In this document: positions 36,501 through 46,690 of the stretch, piece by piece
Layout: each line of letters begins with the position of its first letter
Numbering within the stretch: position 1 is the first letter of the stretch
From: Lepisosteus oculatus
Lineage: Eukaryota; Chordata; Actinopteri; Semionotiformes; Lepisosteidae
Direction: 5' to 3'
Assembly: GCF_040954835.1 (NCBI RefSeq)
Contig: NC_090712.1
Location: forward strand, 6,829,284 to 6,893,283
Length of the DNA: 64,000 nt
Position numbers and translations under genes: made by a program
Notes under the pieces: generated by a model
Databases searched by the model: none
Seen by the model: only the letters and a program-made list of their open reading frames with translations
What the model was told of the DNA's origin: nothing

Positions 36501-39500
36501 TTACCTGGACTGATACGAGGAGAATTTCTACTTGCATAGCTGGAAGTGCCTCTGAATGCTTGGAAGACAGTTTATTGGCGGTTAGTGTGACAGTTTTATG
36601 CAGACCGGATTTTACTTCTGCTTTAAAACAGACAAATAATCTGCAAAACCTCTAAACCATACCTTGTGTTGGCCCTTTTGCTTGAGAATTCTGTACCTGC
36701 CCTGAAGCCCGTGTTGAGAATAAGAAAATAGTTTAATGCATTTATAATCTTGTTAAAGTGCATCAGACATGATTACAACATTATATCTTATTACTATAAA
36801 AGTATGTTAGGAGAACAGTAAGTGAAAAAAAGTCTGCCTCTTTCTCATAGAAATCCTGTAGATTGTTAGTCTATTGCTATTAGGATTTTGTTTGAATATT
36901 ATTGAGGTGAAGGTTTCAAGGAGGATCTGGGGTAAGTCCACCCACTCAGAAAAGCTCTACAATACTTTTTAAATTTGAACGGATACAAACAGGATTTGTA
37001 CAGACAAATTCTAAAGCACATAAGTCTGTTCTTTCTTGAAATACTGTAATTTTAAATTGGAAGAATCCTAAGCAGTCATGAGGTTTTTTAAAAATGAACT
37101 ATAAGACCTTTATAATCTTGATCCTGCCCTTTTCAGAGAGTTAATGGATTTATAAATGCTAACTGTTTTAGAATTTTAACTCCTATGGACTATGTTTAGA
37201 AGATGAAAATATTCTGAATTACTACCTATCCACAATTAAAATGCAAGTTAGGATGAGTGGTACTGAATACTGGATCTTTCACTAATTTATTTAAGATTTA
37301 TAAGCATTCAGAAATATCCTGGTGGGCACAGGCATTGCAAAGTTCATCAGACACATGAACATTCACTAAAATACAAACAAAAACAGGGACAAAAGCATAG
37401 CTTGACTTGCAGACACAGGAAGAGATTAACCTTACACCCCAAGACAGCAAGCAGACACCTGACACTGCACGGCAGTACCCATTTATGTGATTACTTCCTG
37501 AATCAGAAAGACTAAGCAATACAGTATATTCACAGCGATGCTCCAAAACGCATGGGCATTTCAAGCTGGTCTATCATGCTCAGAAAGAATACTGCTCGGG
37601 CATCTGGCAACAAAACAGGCTGCCACCAACTTATTTCAGCAAGCAACGATACTAGAAAAAGAGTGGTGAAAAAGAAATGCTGTTGTCTACAGGAGTTTCT
37701 CTTTGAAATGATAGAAATCTCACAACTACTGTGCAAGCGAACAACCCTCGGTGATGTAATATGTCTTGGTGTAAGAGTCACGGATACTGTATAATCTGTA
37801 GGAGCCGATGCACTGATTTTGACTGCCAGTTCTGTTTATCTCTTATTGTATAAATAAATGCTTATTCTATCACATAGAACATTCATGTAGCTCATAGATC
37901 ACAAAAAGATCAATCAAATAAAAAAAAATACTCAGTTGCAATCTTTTGAAATGCACATTTAAGGAGTCTCTTGGAATAGAATGACAGGAGTCTTTCTGCT
38001 TTTATGTGCAAAAGCCCTTCGTATTCTCTCTGTAATGTAAAACCCTTGTAAAAACACAAACAATAGCACAGACAGGGGCACCATGTAAAAAAGCTGTCCC
38101 CTCTGGCAGCGTAGCAATGAGAACCTTCTCTATCGGATTACCAGTCCGTGGATAACTGATTGAAAACCCTCCCTCAAGGTGAGCAACTACTTCTGTCCTT
38201 CCTTGTCCCGGCTGTTCAATTCCTGATGTGTGTGAGCAGTGCCCTGAGCAGCGATCCCTGCCCCTCCGACACTGACCTGCTTCCCGGACTTTGTGAGGCG
38301 CTACCCGGGGTTTGGCAGGGCTGCTGGGGGCAGGGCTGGAGCTCTGGGTGGGGGTAGTGGTGGGGAGCTGGGTGCTGGTTGTTGCGGGTCTGGGGGTGGT
38401 GGTGGTGGTGGTGGGTGCTGGGGTAGTGGTGGGCTCCGTCACCGTCGTGGTTGGAGTCATGGCTGTTGTGGAAGCCTTGGCCTCCTTGTGGCCTGTGAGA
38501 AACACAAAAACAGAACTTCAACTGAAGAGCTGAGTTACCGGAATGCCTGAAAAACCCAGCATGCAGTTTGATGCGGACTTTTGTAGTTTAGTCAAACTTG
38601 AGTCAATGTTACAAAAGAAAGGTGGGAAAAGTAGATTAGCACTATCCTTTCAAAATAAGCAGTGGTCATGTCGGGGCCAGAAATGAAGACTTGACCTTTG
38701 TCACTTTGTATTCATTCTTAAAACATTATTTATTTTGCTAACAGCTCTGTGGAAGTCAGATAATTGTAATCTTTAATAGATTTTTTTGTCTGCTGGGGTC
38801 CAGAACTGATTAGATCTGGTCAAAGCCTTTCCATTTTTACACCCTGTAAATCAGGGAAAAGCAGCCCCAAGAGATTTCCTCCAGATTCTGCAATAAGAAA
38901 TTGATAACCTCTTTGTAAATTATTGCCATACCTTGATCTGAGGTTTTCTCCGATGAACTTCCAGAATTCTTTGTGTTTTTAGTGTCTTGTTCTGATTTTT
39001 TGGGTTCTGTTAGAAAAGTAAAATCTCTATTGATTCATAGTTATATTTCAGTTGAATAGAAAAGAGAGAAACAAAGTTTGTGAAATTACACAAGCCCCGA
39101 TAAATGCCCTAAAACAATAGTTTAGCGAGATGGATTTCATCTGACCACATCTTTGAAAGACTTTCAAAAGTAGTCAGCTTTTCAACATCATGTTCTAGAT
39201 AACTCCCCTGCATTTCCATGGCAAGATATCTACTGCTATAAATGTACTATTGTCTCCTGATTCAAGAAATACCTATTGTTGCATCTTACCTGTTTTAACA
39301 GAAGTAGATCTTGAAGGTAGGAACTCCAAGATGGAGGGATAGATCACACCTTTCTTTGGCTTACCCACTGAGAAACAAACACACAATCACATAACTTCCT
39401 TCCTATCTCCTTTCCCCTTAGCCTCATGTTGCTTCTAGGATTTTTTTTGCACTGTAATCTATGTAGCAGATTGTAATCATAAAAAGCAGGGAACAGACAT

Positions 39501-42500
39501 TTAAGAAAAATAAGAGTCCTGAAAATATAAAATTATAAAATATTCCAAACAAAATTTTCCTAAATTAGTGAGAAAACAATTTTCTGAGATCTGACCGTCC
39601 ACCTAGATGACCACAGAAACCAAAACATTACACATCAGAATATAATCAAGTTGATTGAAGCTCACCAAAATGATTCAATAGTTTTTATCAAGTACTGTAC
39701 ATTTGTATGATAAACTAGATGATAAGTGCTGTGGCTTTCAACTGGACAAGTGTGAAAGATGACCCTCTGTCAACCTGATGGGTTTTCAGAATGAAACCAC
39801 GCTTTTCCGATGTTGCCAAGAGACAAACATTCAGAGACTGGGATAGCATGGAGAGCAACAAGGACCTGCCCCAAGATTCCGATTCTGGCCTTCCTTCTCC
39901 TCCCAGGCTGCCAGGGCCTCACCTGATACGATGAAGGACTCTCGCCACTTGGGAAGAGACAGAGATCGGACGCCATTGGAGAAGCTTCCTCTGTACACCG
40001 ACTGCCCCGCCACCTTCCTCACGATCACCTTCCCTCCGGAATTAGTTATGACCCCGCTGCCAAACAAACCTCCAGGTCAGTAGGTAACACCTAAAAAAAT
40101 CTGCAGGTTCAGTTCTTGTGTCTACACTACATGTTCAGTGCCAAGACGTACAAATTCTCACCAGTGTTCCAAAATTTGCTTTGAAAAACAAGTCATATTA
40201 CATGTATTTTATTAACATTTCCAACATTAACCTCTTTACTGCTCTCTGATGGTTGCAGTTGCCATAAACCTGTTTATGAACATAGTTTGAAATACTTTAT
40301 TGTTGTGTGAAGCTATGCTTTTTAAAAGCAATTTAACCTTTGTCCTTCATGAACCAATTTCTTAAAGTCATTTTCACCACATTATCACCACATCGTAACA
40401 ACATCCATAACAACAGTTAATATAAGACATAATGAGCACTAAAGCACAAGAACTAAAGCCAACCTTCAATACACAAGGATAACAACAATAAAGAAGAGTC
40501 AATGAAAATAAGAGAGGAGTGCTGAACCTTGACAATATGTACCAGGTGAGCAGACAGTGTGTGCAAAGGACTTCATAGGTCATGCTAGAACGGCATCGAC
40601 CAGCCCTTTGTCATAGACAATAACCAAACACTGTGACAGAACGATAAGCAAAGCTCCAGAACATCTTTCCACAATCCTGACCTGTGAATAGCTGCATTAC
40701 AGACACTGGAGATGGAGGCATAGATGTCTGCTCCATACACAGGGTGCTTGGTCTCCCGGCAATTAGCAGGGCACTTGGCAATGAATTCTGGAATACTGAT
40801 TTTCCCTGCTCGGACATCACAGTCTATCTGAGGAACAACTGGGAGTAAAGATTGGCATGGGTAAATTCACACCACCTGTTGCTGTTCATGCAAAACATGA
40901 TTCTACATTGCCATATGGACATTAAACCAGGAAGAGTATGAAATATACTTTTCAAGAATGAAGGAGAAATTGAAAAAAGAGAAACAGTATGCTTTGACAT
41001 GGTATTTTTAGTTATAAGGTTTAAAAAATGACACTGGATTTTAAATTTACGTAAAGTAGCTACTTCTGAAACAAAATACCAATCTTTTGGTAAAAGGGTA
41101 TGTAAAACATAGTACTACATCCAGAAAACCAAGGACTCCCCATCCATTTTTGTTTACAGAGTCCCACCTATTTCATAACATCTCAGCTCACAATGTTTCT
41201 CAAAAACTGTTGCATGAAGCACAAGCGAGTCTTTTTGAATGAGTCTGTACTTCTGAATTCCATACAGGAGCGTTGCTTCAGTACTTACTTTGTTTGGGCT
41301 TTTTGTTTTTTTGCCCATTTTGCTTTGCTCCATTGCCACTGGCGAGCAACAAAGCTGAAATAGAGATCAAGAGAACAAGCAACAGGTTCACTGTGTAACG
41401 AGTCAAATTTCATACATCAGAAAAACACGGCCTGCGAGAGTCTCACTGAGGTTACAGTGGTTTTTCTGTTTGAGTCTCAAACACAAACAAAAACTAACTG
41501 CAGTCTATTTAGAATACACTAATTATGGGCTTGTTGCACTGATGCTCAAACAAAATGCCTAAGTAGTCCTAATGCATTTAATCAAATATTTTAAATGGAG
41601 ACGTAAGTTAGACATAATCACAGACCATATCAACAAAAATAGAGCTCAATAAATAATGTTATTAGTATGAAACATGTCACTGCCAAAATGAAAACATTGC
41701 ATAGGAAGCATCAGGTATGACTTTACTGCGCACAGACCTCATCAGCCTCCGGACAGACTGCTGTGGGAGACTGTTGCAGCTGCAAACAGGTCCCAGTCTT
41801 TGCTGTTCTTATATGAAATGTCTGTTTGAATGGCTATTGGTTTGAATTGCTTCACCTTACTTGGCTTCTGTAACCCAATTACACTGTAACCCTGACTGAG
41901 ATCTAGATATTAAAATACAATTGCATAATCTCAGGTTTATGTTTTCCCAAGGAATAATACTATTCAATAAACAACACTTTTGCACAGTATTTAAAAAAAA
42001 AACATTGTTCCCAGTGAGAAATTGATGTGAAATACAGACTGCTGTGCTTTTATTGTGCATCAGTATGTATAGTATTCCTTATTCTTGTAATTTTAATTAA
42101 CTTCAATGGCATCACTGTGATGTTTTGGGTTTATTAACAGTTTACCAAAACATAATAGCATAAGAATATGTTTCTTTATTTAATATAATTTCACACATTA
42201 TAAAACTATCAGATTTAAAGTTTATTATAAAGATGTTATATAATTTTAATTAAATACGTATCTCAGGCATGCATGAATCCAGTGCTTTTATTATTTGCTC
42301 CATTAAGTATGTTAATAACTCAGACATCTAACCTAAGATGGTTATGAACTTCATCTTAAATTAAATCACATTTTTGGTTCAGCTGTCAATCCAAAACCCA
42401 ATACTTGGGACAATACTTCCTGTTTTCCTAAAGGCTCCTGGCTCTCATCCAACAGATGCCACAATCAATGTAATGTATTGGGATTTTGCAATGAGCTGCT

Positions 42501-43012
42501 TGGTTAAGAGGCTCATTTCAGCCAGCCACACTCAATAATATGTGAACTGAACATAAAGAAAAACTTACAGTTTTAACACAACACCTCCAACACTGAAACT
42601 TTCACTAATAAGCTAACTTTTAATAAGTCTACCCTGCCTTCTGATGAATATATAACATAATCGGAATAAATGCAAGTATTTTTCACATTTGTTATTTTCT
42701 CTCATTTAAAATGTTTGTCAATCTTTTAGTGGTACTCTAAATATGTATATGTATATATGTATATATTTGAGTGCTAGTAAATGACAAATACAAAGTTAAT
42801 ACATGTCTTATAAGCGAAAGTGCAAATTATACTTAATTAATTTTACACTATACAACGGCTTTCTATTTATTAAGCTCTATTGCTCATCAATAACTAATAC
42901 ATGGCTTAAAGGTCACTTCTAAAACTGTTACCAAGGCTTAAAATCTGCAAAATTAGATTATATATCAAAAAAGCCTACCGACACAAAGCGTTGTGAGAGT
43001 AGATGTGCTCAT
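24349..43012 (-). CDS. VIT: Vitrin (LCCL and two VWA domains), complete coding region
   Basis: Vitrin is a secreted extracellular-matrix protein of the cochlin/matrilin type. Minus-strand exons: 43012-42979, 41354-41289, 40838-40682, 40056-39923, 39367-39290, 39006-38932, 38492-38277, 36701-36663, 35926-35864, 35536-35504, 31601-31540, 30443-30392, 29215-29154 (or to 29160), 28660-28507, 27733-27668, 27491-27344, 26534-26431, 26270-26044, 25670-25157, 24527-24349. All phases join, giving about 818-820 residues: signal peptide (1-21), LCCL (about 37-130), a long Thr/Pro/Ser-rich linker, VWA1 with DGSWS and DGWPTD, VWA2 with DGSSS and TDGRSYDD, and the C-terminus EFNSQPRN. Human vitrin, as I recall, is about 680-690 residues; the excess is in the linker. 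The LCCL and VWA exons are certain; several linker exons are inferred from splice sites and phase. Confidence 0.93.
25157..25670 (-). CDS. VIT: VIT exon: end of VWA1, start of VWA2
   Basis: The largest exon (514 bases), acceptor CTCCACCCAG, donor GTAAGA. It encodes the VWA1 tail (SWFGLRKTLQPLVKRVCDTD), the inter-domain cysteines (VCSKTC) and most of VWA2: the MIDAS motif DGSSSVG, RVGAVQYTYEQRLEF, WSGGTSTGAA and ITDGRSYDD. All metal-site residues expected for a VWA fold are present. Much richer in GC than the flanking introns. Confidence 0.98.
26044..26270 (-). CDS. VIT: VIT exon: core of VWA1
   Basis: Acceptor GTTTCCTCAG. Encodes NVAVVLVDGWPTDKVEEASR and ARESGINIFFVTIEG, ending NFVDK. The donor is the weak GTGCAG, chosen because it joins in frame to AVCRTSGFFSL of the next exon as in other vitrins. 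Confidence 0.95.
26431..26534 (-). CDS. VIT: VIT exon: VWA1 (DDPMTEFSLKTY)
   Basis: Acceptor TTTTGCTCTAG, donor GTGAGT. Encodes DDPMTEFSLKTYSSSRDVKP and AIEKIVQKGGLSNVG, matching vitrin VWA1. The frame depends on a run of seven C on the plus strand at 26444-26450; one base fewer would break it. Confidence 0.93.
27344..27491 (-). CDS. VIT: VIT exon: start of VWA1 (DGSWS MIDAS)
   Basis: Acceptor TGTCCCTGCAG, leaves in phase 2 at GTAAAA. Encodes CKVDIAFLMDGSWSIGKRRF, KIQKDFLAEVSQVLNIG and GIIQYG. DGSWS is the DxSxS metal-binding motif of the first A domain. Confidence 0.96.
27668..27733 (-). CDS. VIT: VIT linker exon before VWA1
   Basis: Acceptor CATCTTCCCCCAG, donor GTATGT. Encodes IGAQEQELIPRVTETVSQGD and P, then a split Asn codon completed by the next exon (QGDPNCK). 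Human vitrin has a similar '...LGDPNCK' junction, which supports both splice sites. Confidence 0.85.
28507..28660 (-). CDS. VIT: VIT linker exon (probable)
   Basis: Acceptor TTATTTGTGCAG, donor GTAGGG. A 51-codon open stretch containing VQSFGLDPQRPFLDVLFKRV and FETVEPFDAWKPEVNPFNTG. It starts in phase 0 and ends in phase 1, fitting the next exon. I know no close counterpart in mammalian vitrin. Confidence 0.65.
28953..29043. repeat. Near-perfect inverted repeat (32-base arms)
   Basis: Arm 1 at 28953-28984 and arm 2 at 29012-29043 are reverse complements over 32 bases with a single mismatch, separated by 27 bases. It lies in a VIT linker intron. It could be a MITE core, a palindromic insertion or a transcribed hairpin. 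Confidence 0.9.
29154..29215 (-). CDS. VIT: VIT linker exon (probable, ends uncertain)
   Basis: Read with acceptor GGCACCAG it gives LENKTQIVKSSQRQLTHK and joins in phase to exons on both sides (1 in, 0 out). The donor may be GTAGGT at 29153 or GTACAG at 29159, six bases apart, which adds or drops Val-Gln. A different acceptor 7 bases upstream (TTCTTAG) is stronger but would break the phase into the next exon. Confidence 0.5.
30392..30443 (-). CDS. VIT: VIT linker exon (probable)
   Basis: Acceptor TTTAGCTCAG, donor GTAAGA. Encodes SPRPATSEFDRWFLGQY. Phase 0 in, 1 out, matching the proposed neighbours. Short, so it rests on splice signals and phase. Confidence 0.6.
30830..31010 (-). repeat. 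tRNA-derived SINE-like repeat (antisense)
   Basis: On the minus strand it reads GCACTGTTGCCTCATG, a box-B-like TGGGTTCAATTC, then TGTGTGGAGTCTGCATGG. This matches the layout of the common fish SINE ('cactgttgcctcacag... gggttcgattcc... gtgtggagtttgcatgttct') with heavy divergence. It sits in a VIT linker intron. Confidence 0.6.
31540..31601 (-). CDS. VIT: VIT linker exon (probable)
   Basis: Acceptor GCTTTTACTAG, donor GTATTG. Encodes GTGTTLTKDQPGRMDIDGQQ after a split Lys codon. Phase 1 in, 0 out, agreeing with the exons either side. Confidence 0.6.
34060..34700. promoter_or_regulatory. Orphan CpG-rich island inside VIT
   Basis: GC-rich with many CpG dinucleotides (for example GGCGGCCGGGGG and CTCCCGCCGCGGCTCC) in an otherwise AT-rich, CpG-poor intron between the exons at 31.6 and 35.5 kb. 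No vitrin-like reading frame was found in it. It looks like a CpG-island promoter or enhancer for an internal VIT transcript or a non-coding RNA. The purine-rich, low-complexity half (34250-34320) may be a repeat. Function is not shown by the sequence. Confidence 0.45.
35504..35536 (-). CDS. VIT: VIT linker micro-exon (probable)
   Basis: 33 bases, acceptor TTTCCGCTACAG, donor GTAAGT. Encodes RNQQAVQSHP with split Glu and Lys codons at its ends; phase 1 in and out. An upstream AG would also splice but gives the wrong phase. Confidence 0.55.
35864..35926 (-). CDS. VIT: VIT linker exon (FRRQDPISTYKRQ)
   Basis: Acceptor CTGTGTATAG, donor GTAAGT, phase 1. Encodes FRRQDPISTYKRQSGAPANP. The RRQDP core resembles 'QRQDP' of the mammalian vitrin linker. 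A nearer AG (GCCGGCAG) is rejected because it opens a frame with an immediate stop. Confidence 0.7.
36663..36701 (-). CDS. VIT: VIT linker micro-exon (probable)
   Basis: 39 bases, acceptor GGGCTTCAG, donor GTATGG, phase 1 in and out. Encodes QVQNSQAKGPTQ. Supported only by splice sites, phase and linker-like composition. Confidence 0.5.
38277..38492 (-). CDS. VIT: VIT linker exon (Thr/Pro-rich, mucin-like)
   Basis: Acceptor GTTTCTCACAG, donor GTCAGT, 216 bases, phase 1 in and out. Encodes MTPTTTVTEPTTTPAPTTTT, TTPRPATTSTQLPTTTPTQ and a Ser/Pro/Ala tail ending KPRVAPHKVREA. A dense cluster of potential O-glycosylation sites. The ACC repeats make it prone to length change. Confidence 0.85.
38932..39006 (-). 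CDS. VIT: VIT linker exon (polar, Lys/Ser-rich)
   Basis: Acceptor CTTTTCTAACAG, donor GTATGG, phase 1 in and out. Encodes PKKSEQDTKNTKNSGSSSEK and TSDQ: hydrophilic and linker-like, no domain. Confidence 0.75.
39290..39367 (-). CDS. VIT: VIT exon after LCCL (KPKKGVIYPS)
   Basis: Acceptor TTTGTTTCTCAG, donor GTAAGA. Encodes GKPKKGVIYPSILEFLPSRS. The KPKKGV.YPS stretch matches the segment after the LCCL domain of mammalian vitrin. Confidence 0.9.
39923..40056 (-). CDS. VIT: VIT exon: LCCL, second half
   Basis: Acceptor TTGTTTGGCAG, donor GTGAGG. Encodes GVITNSGGKVIVRKVAGQSV and SNGVRSLSLPKWRESFIVS, the C-terminal half of the LCCL fold with its conserved NGV.S.SLP.W signature. Confidence 0.97.
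40682..40838 (-). CDS. VIT: VIT exon: LCCL, first half
   Basis: Acceptor TTTACTCCCAG, donor GTCAGG, phase 2 out. Encodes IDCDVRAGKISIPEFIAKCP, ANC, HPVYGADIYASISSVCNAA and IH. Four LCCL cysteines are visible (DCD, KCP, NC, VC). Confidence 0.97.
41289..41354 (-). CDS. VIT: VIT exon 2 (end of signal peptide)
   Basis: Acceptor TCTATTTCAG, donor GTAAGT, phase 1. Encodes LLLASGNGAKQNGQKNKKPK after a split Ala codon: the end of the hydrophobic leader, then a basic Lys/Asn-rich stretch like that before the LCCL of mammalian vitrin. Confidence 0.88.
42979..43012 (-). CDS. VIT: VIT first coding exon
   Basis: ATG at 43012-43010, encoding MSTSTLTTLCV, then donor GTAGGC. Joined to exon 2 it gives a typical signal peptide (hydrophobic core TLCVALLLAS). 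The start was chosen because it is the only ATG giving this leader in phase; a purine lies at -3. Confidence 0.8.
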
Positions 43013-43072
43013 GATGTCAGGCTTCAATACTGATCCAGGAGTGAGTCAGTGACGAGAACAGGTCACTGTGGT
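43013..43072 (-). other. VIT: VIT 5' UTR part of first coding exon
   Basis: Upstream of the ATG a good acceptor (TTTGTTTAACAG) ends at 43073, so the coding exon probably begins with about 60 bases of 5' UTR and is preceded by a non-coding exon further up the minus strand. Confidence 0.5.
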
Positions 43073-45079
43073 CTGTTAAACAAAAGGCGATACATTTGTT
43101 TTTGTTATTTTGTACTCAAATGTTCGGCTACCATTTATTTGGAAACAAAATCTAAGAAAAAAATGTAATTATTTTAATGTTATAAAACATGGACTTTGTT
43201 TACTCAGCAAATGCAATTTAAGTGACAGAACTCCAAAACAAGTTATTGTCAACTGGTTATAATAATTTGCTTAATGCACAATAATAATTAGCTTACTTTC
43301 AATTCCAACATTTATTTTTTTCTTCATGTCTTCTAGGGTCTGCAAACTTTTCTAAGTTGTTTTGCTTATATTAAAAGCTCTGCAAGAAATATTTTGGCCA
43401 ACAAGTCTGAGACTGCATTTCCCTCACAGCTGTAAAGTCATTATACTGTACACCACAGAAAGTGGACTTAAAATCTTTCTGCATCATTTAAGTCTGATTT
43501 AAATAGAATAAACATAATATATTGCTAAAAAAAAGCACAAGAGCTGGGCCTGTCTCAGCATGAAAGCCATAAAACTCTTACAAACTTTCACTCTGAAGAG
43601 GACTGTACTGAAATAATACACAAGGGAGTATTAGGCTACATTATATTGTTTAATTCCATGGGTCATTTAGTTAAAAAAGGCAAAATAATTATTCAATCTT
43701 GAGATGGGACACAGACAGTAAACGGCTAATACGTCACAGTTATACTGCTTTAATGTATCATCCTAAAATTACAATGGAGCCAGACCTCCAGGCCTGGGAG
43801 GTATTCTAGTTATGAAGGTCTGGTCAGATGAGTGAAGGTTTAAGTTAATTTTCCATTACATGCAGAATGCACTTCCCTACCACAGGGCTTGCCTTTAAGT
43901 AGAGGATCCTTATCTTTTTTAATCACGTCCCGTCGGGAACGAGACATGATAAGAATGAACTGGGAATGAATTAACATGATGGGAAAGAATTGGGAATTAT
44001 TAAGCAGGAGATGGGTGATGAAATGCTTCGTCATGTCACCACATACTGGACCTCACTTGGAAAGGAATCATCCTTAAAGAGCACAGAGAAAGCAGCTCAC
44101 AACCACACATCATGAGAGTGGCCAGGTTTTATAGCAGGTGGGCTGCTTGTTCAAACCTCGACTTTGTTTTGTCACAACCTTGAAAAACAACATGAAGCAG
44201 AATCGTCAAAGTCTCTCTTTACACAAACTTAACAGCATAAGCCATAATTTGATTTCTGGTAATGGCTTTCTTTACCTTTAAGGAATCTTAAAGCCCCTTT
44301 CTTATTGTAAAGAGATTAGTTTCGAACATCTGAACATGTATTTGCTTAATCCCACTCCCAGTGCTTAACTTACTCTTTGTTTTCACAAACCAGTGACCCA
44401 AAATAATCAAACAAGAAAAGCATTACATAGTGATGTTAAACTACAGCTGGTAAGTCCATTTACTATCTACAAATTCATTTGTTATTTTGCAAATGGATTG
44501 GATTTAATTTTCTGGTTTAACTTGATGTAGTGCAAGTACAGTCAATTTCCTTTTGTTTAAAAATTAGATATACTATACATGAAGAAACCTGTCCTGTGGC
44601 TTCTGTAGTAATGTTTTACTTATGTTGAATTTTGATCATATAATTGCAGAATAAAAGCAATTACTTTCATGAAAAAGAATACCTATTTCCCCTCCAAATC
44701 TTTCTTCAATATCTTTTTCTAAGCCCCATTTTGGGCATTCTGCACTTAGCTCACAAAACCATGACAGGAACCAAGTGACAACCGCTAAACTAGAAAAGCT
44801 ATAGAGCAAAATCTTATTCTTAGAACATACCAAGTATTAGGTTTTAATTTCATTGAAGGAATTCAACAGTTTCATGAGGGCATAGTTAATAAATACAACA
44901 TTTCAAGCCAGTTAATGTCTTGGCACTTTGTGAATGAGGCACTGTTTTTGAAAGTATTAACAGTGCCTTAGGCTCTAATTCAGCTTCCTTTCCAGAATTA
45001 CTGTTTTCAAGTTCTATCTAAGCCTTTATTTAATCACTTCCCTCCCATTACTTCAAACAAATTACTGCTTCGGTAACAA

Positions 45080-45466
45080 TAGAGTTTAGTTGAAGACCTC
45101 CGCTCTTCAAATTCTGCCCTTGTTACTGTCCCCCAAGCCCGTCTACATTGTATGGGTGACAGGGCCTTCTCCTGTTATGCCCCCAAGCTCTGGAACTCTT
45201 TGCCCAAGGATATCAGAGAGTCACCTTCTCTAAACCTTCTCTAAACCTCTTCTTTAGAAAAGCCTTTACTTAACTGGCTCCATTCTTCACCCCTCTGCTC
45301 TTCTTAGTACCACCATCCACGGTCTCCTCTATATATTGTAATTGTGTCTTATCTTGTGTATTCTCCTTATTTATTGTTATTGTCATCCTGTAAAGCGCTT
45401 TGAGAAGCCACCTTTAAAGGCGCTATATAAAATAAAGTTTATTATTATTATTATAATATGGGTAAA
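45080..45466 (+). repeat. LINE 3' end (CR1/L2-like)
   Basis: One frame reads LVTVPQARLHCMGDRAFSCY and APKLWNSLPKDIRESPSLNL, then a stop: the classic C-terminus of CR1/L2-clade reverse transcriptases. The 3' UTR ends with AAAGCGCTTTGAGAAGCC, GCGCTATATAAAATAAAG and ATT repeats. A 5'-truncated insertion on the plus strand. Confidence 0.85.
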
Positions 45467-46499
45467 CACTTCATATATTACCCCTGCTATTTAGCTTTAA
45501 CATTTGTGCTAGTTCTTTTTGTCATAAGACACTTTTTCAGACAAGTACAATCTCTATGGCACTCATTCCAAATGAGTACCTAGTACACTAGCTTCATGAC
45601 ATCAACCTGCTTTTACAAAACAATCCCTTTAATTTGAACACTCTATTCCACAAGATGCAAGCACACAGGTAATTTTCAATTAGCAACTAACTACCACCCT
45701 AAAACACAGGTGTTTTGATTTATTATCCAAATGATTCAATTTGTGAATGAACACAAGGCATAGATTGCAGATGAGGAAACTCTTGTGTCCCTTGAGCACT
45801 TTAGTGTCTAGGATTAAAGTACACGCTGTGTTAATGGCAATTAACATTACACCCCATTTGGAAAGCTTAGTGTTCATTAGCATTCAAATGTTTTCTACTG
45901 TATTAAAGAACAACACACAGATCAAGATAGGCCACCAATAACACAGACACCACCTTTGCTGTGATTTTATTTGGGACCTCTTTTATCAAAGCTCATTGTG
46001 CAAATCTGTTTTAATCTCTTAAATTGCCAAGTTTACAGGTCAAAGTTCCTTCCTTAGATTTTTTTTTCCCACCATTAAAAATGTACTGAGACAGAAAGAG
46101 GTAAAACATGAGGGATATCAGGACAATGGGACATATCAGAAGAAATCTTGTCCTTGAGAGTAAACGGTATACACAAGTGTGTTCTTTGTTCTTGAACAGC
46201 AAAGATCTAACTAATATTTGAAGAAATAAGCAACAAATACAATAAACTTCCTAATACTGCAAGAGATAACTGTCTCTGTGAACTTAAAATCTTTGAAAAA
46301 GAACAAGCATTTTAACTCTCACTATAACAAACACACAGACACACAAACATAATGTTTTAATAATATGCCCAACCACCTACATTTCTTTATATAATGTGTT
46401 GCTAGTTTTATACTGTATGTTGTTGCTTGTGGTATTTAATAACAAATCGCAAATCCCACCCAAGCAACACTTTTTGAGAACACTGCTCCTGCTGACTTG

Positions 46500-46690
46500 T
46501 ATTTAAGTTGGATGTTATTTAACAACTTTGTTGTTGTTGTTGCTGCTGCTGTTCTGTATTTATGTTTTGGTGTTTCCCAAATTCCTTTGTATCGGAGAAC
46601 ACAGTACATACAAATAAGCATTTCACTGCATTCGTATACAAATAAACTGAACTGTTCATAATAAGGTACACACAGTGTCACACACTGAAT
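46500..46690 (+). repeat. LINE 3' tail (AAATAAACTGAACTG type)
   Basis: Ends ATAAGCATTTCACTGCATTC followed by ACAAATAAACTGAACTG, a 3' tail I recognise from non-LTR retrotransposons in fish. Begins near TTG/CTG triplets at about 46525-46553. No coding part remains. Confidence 0.6.
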
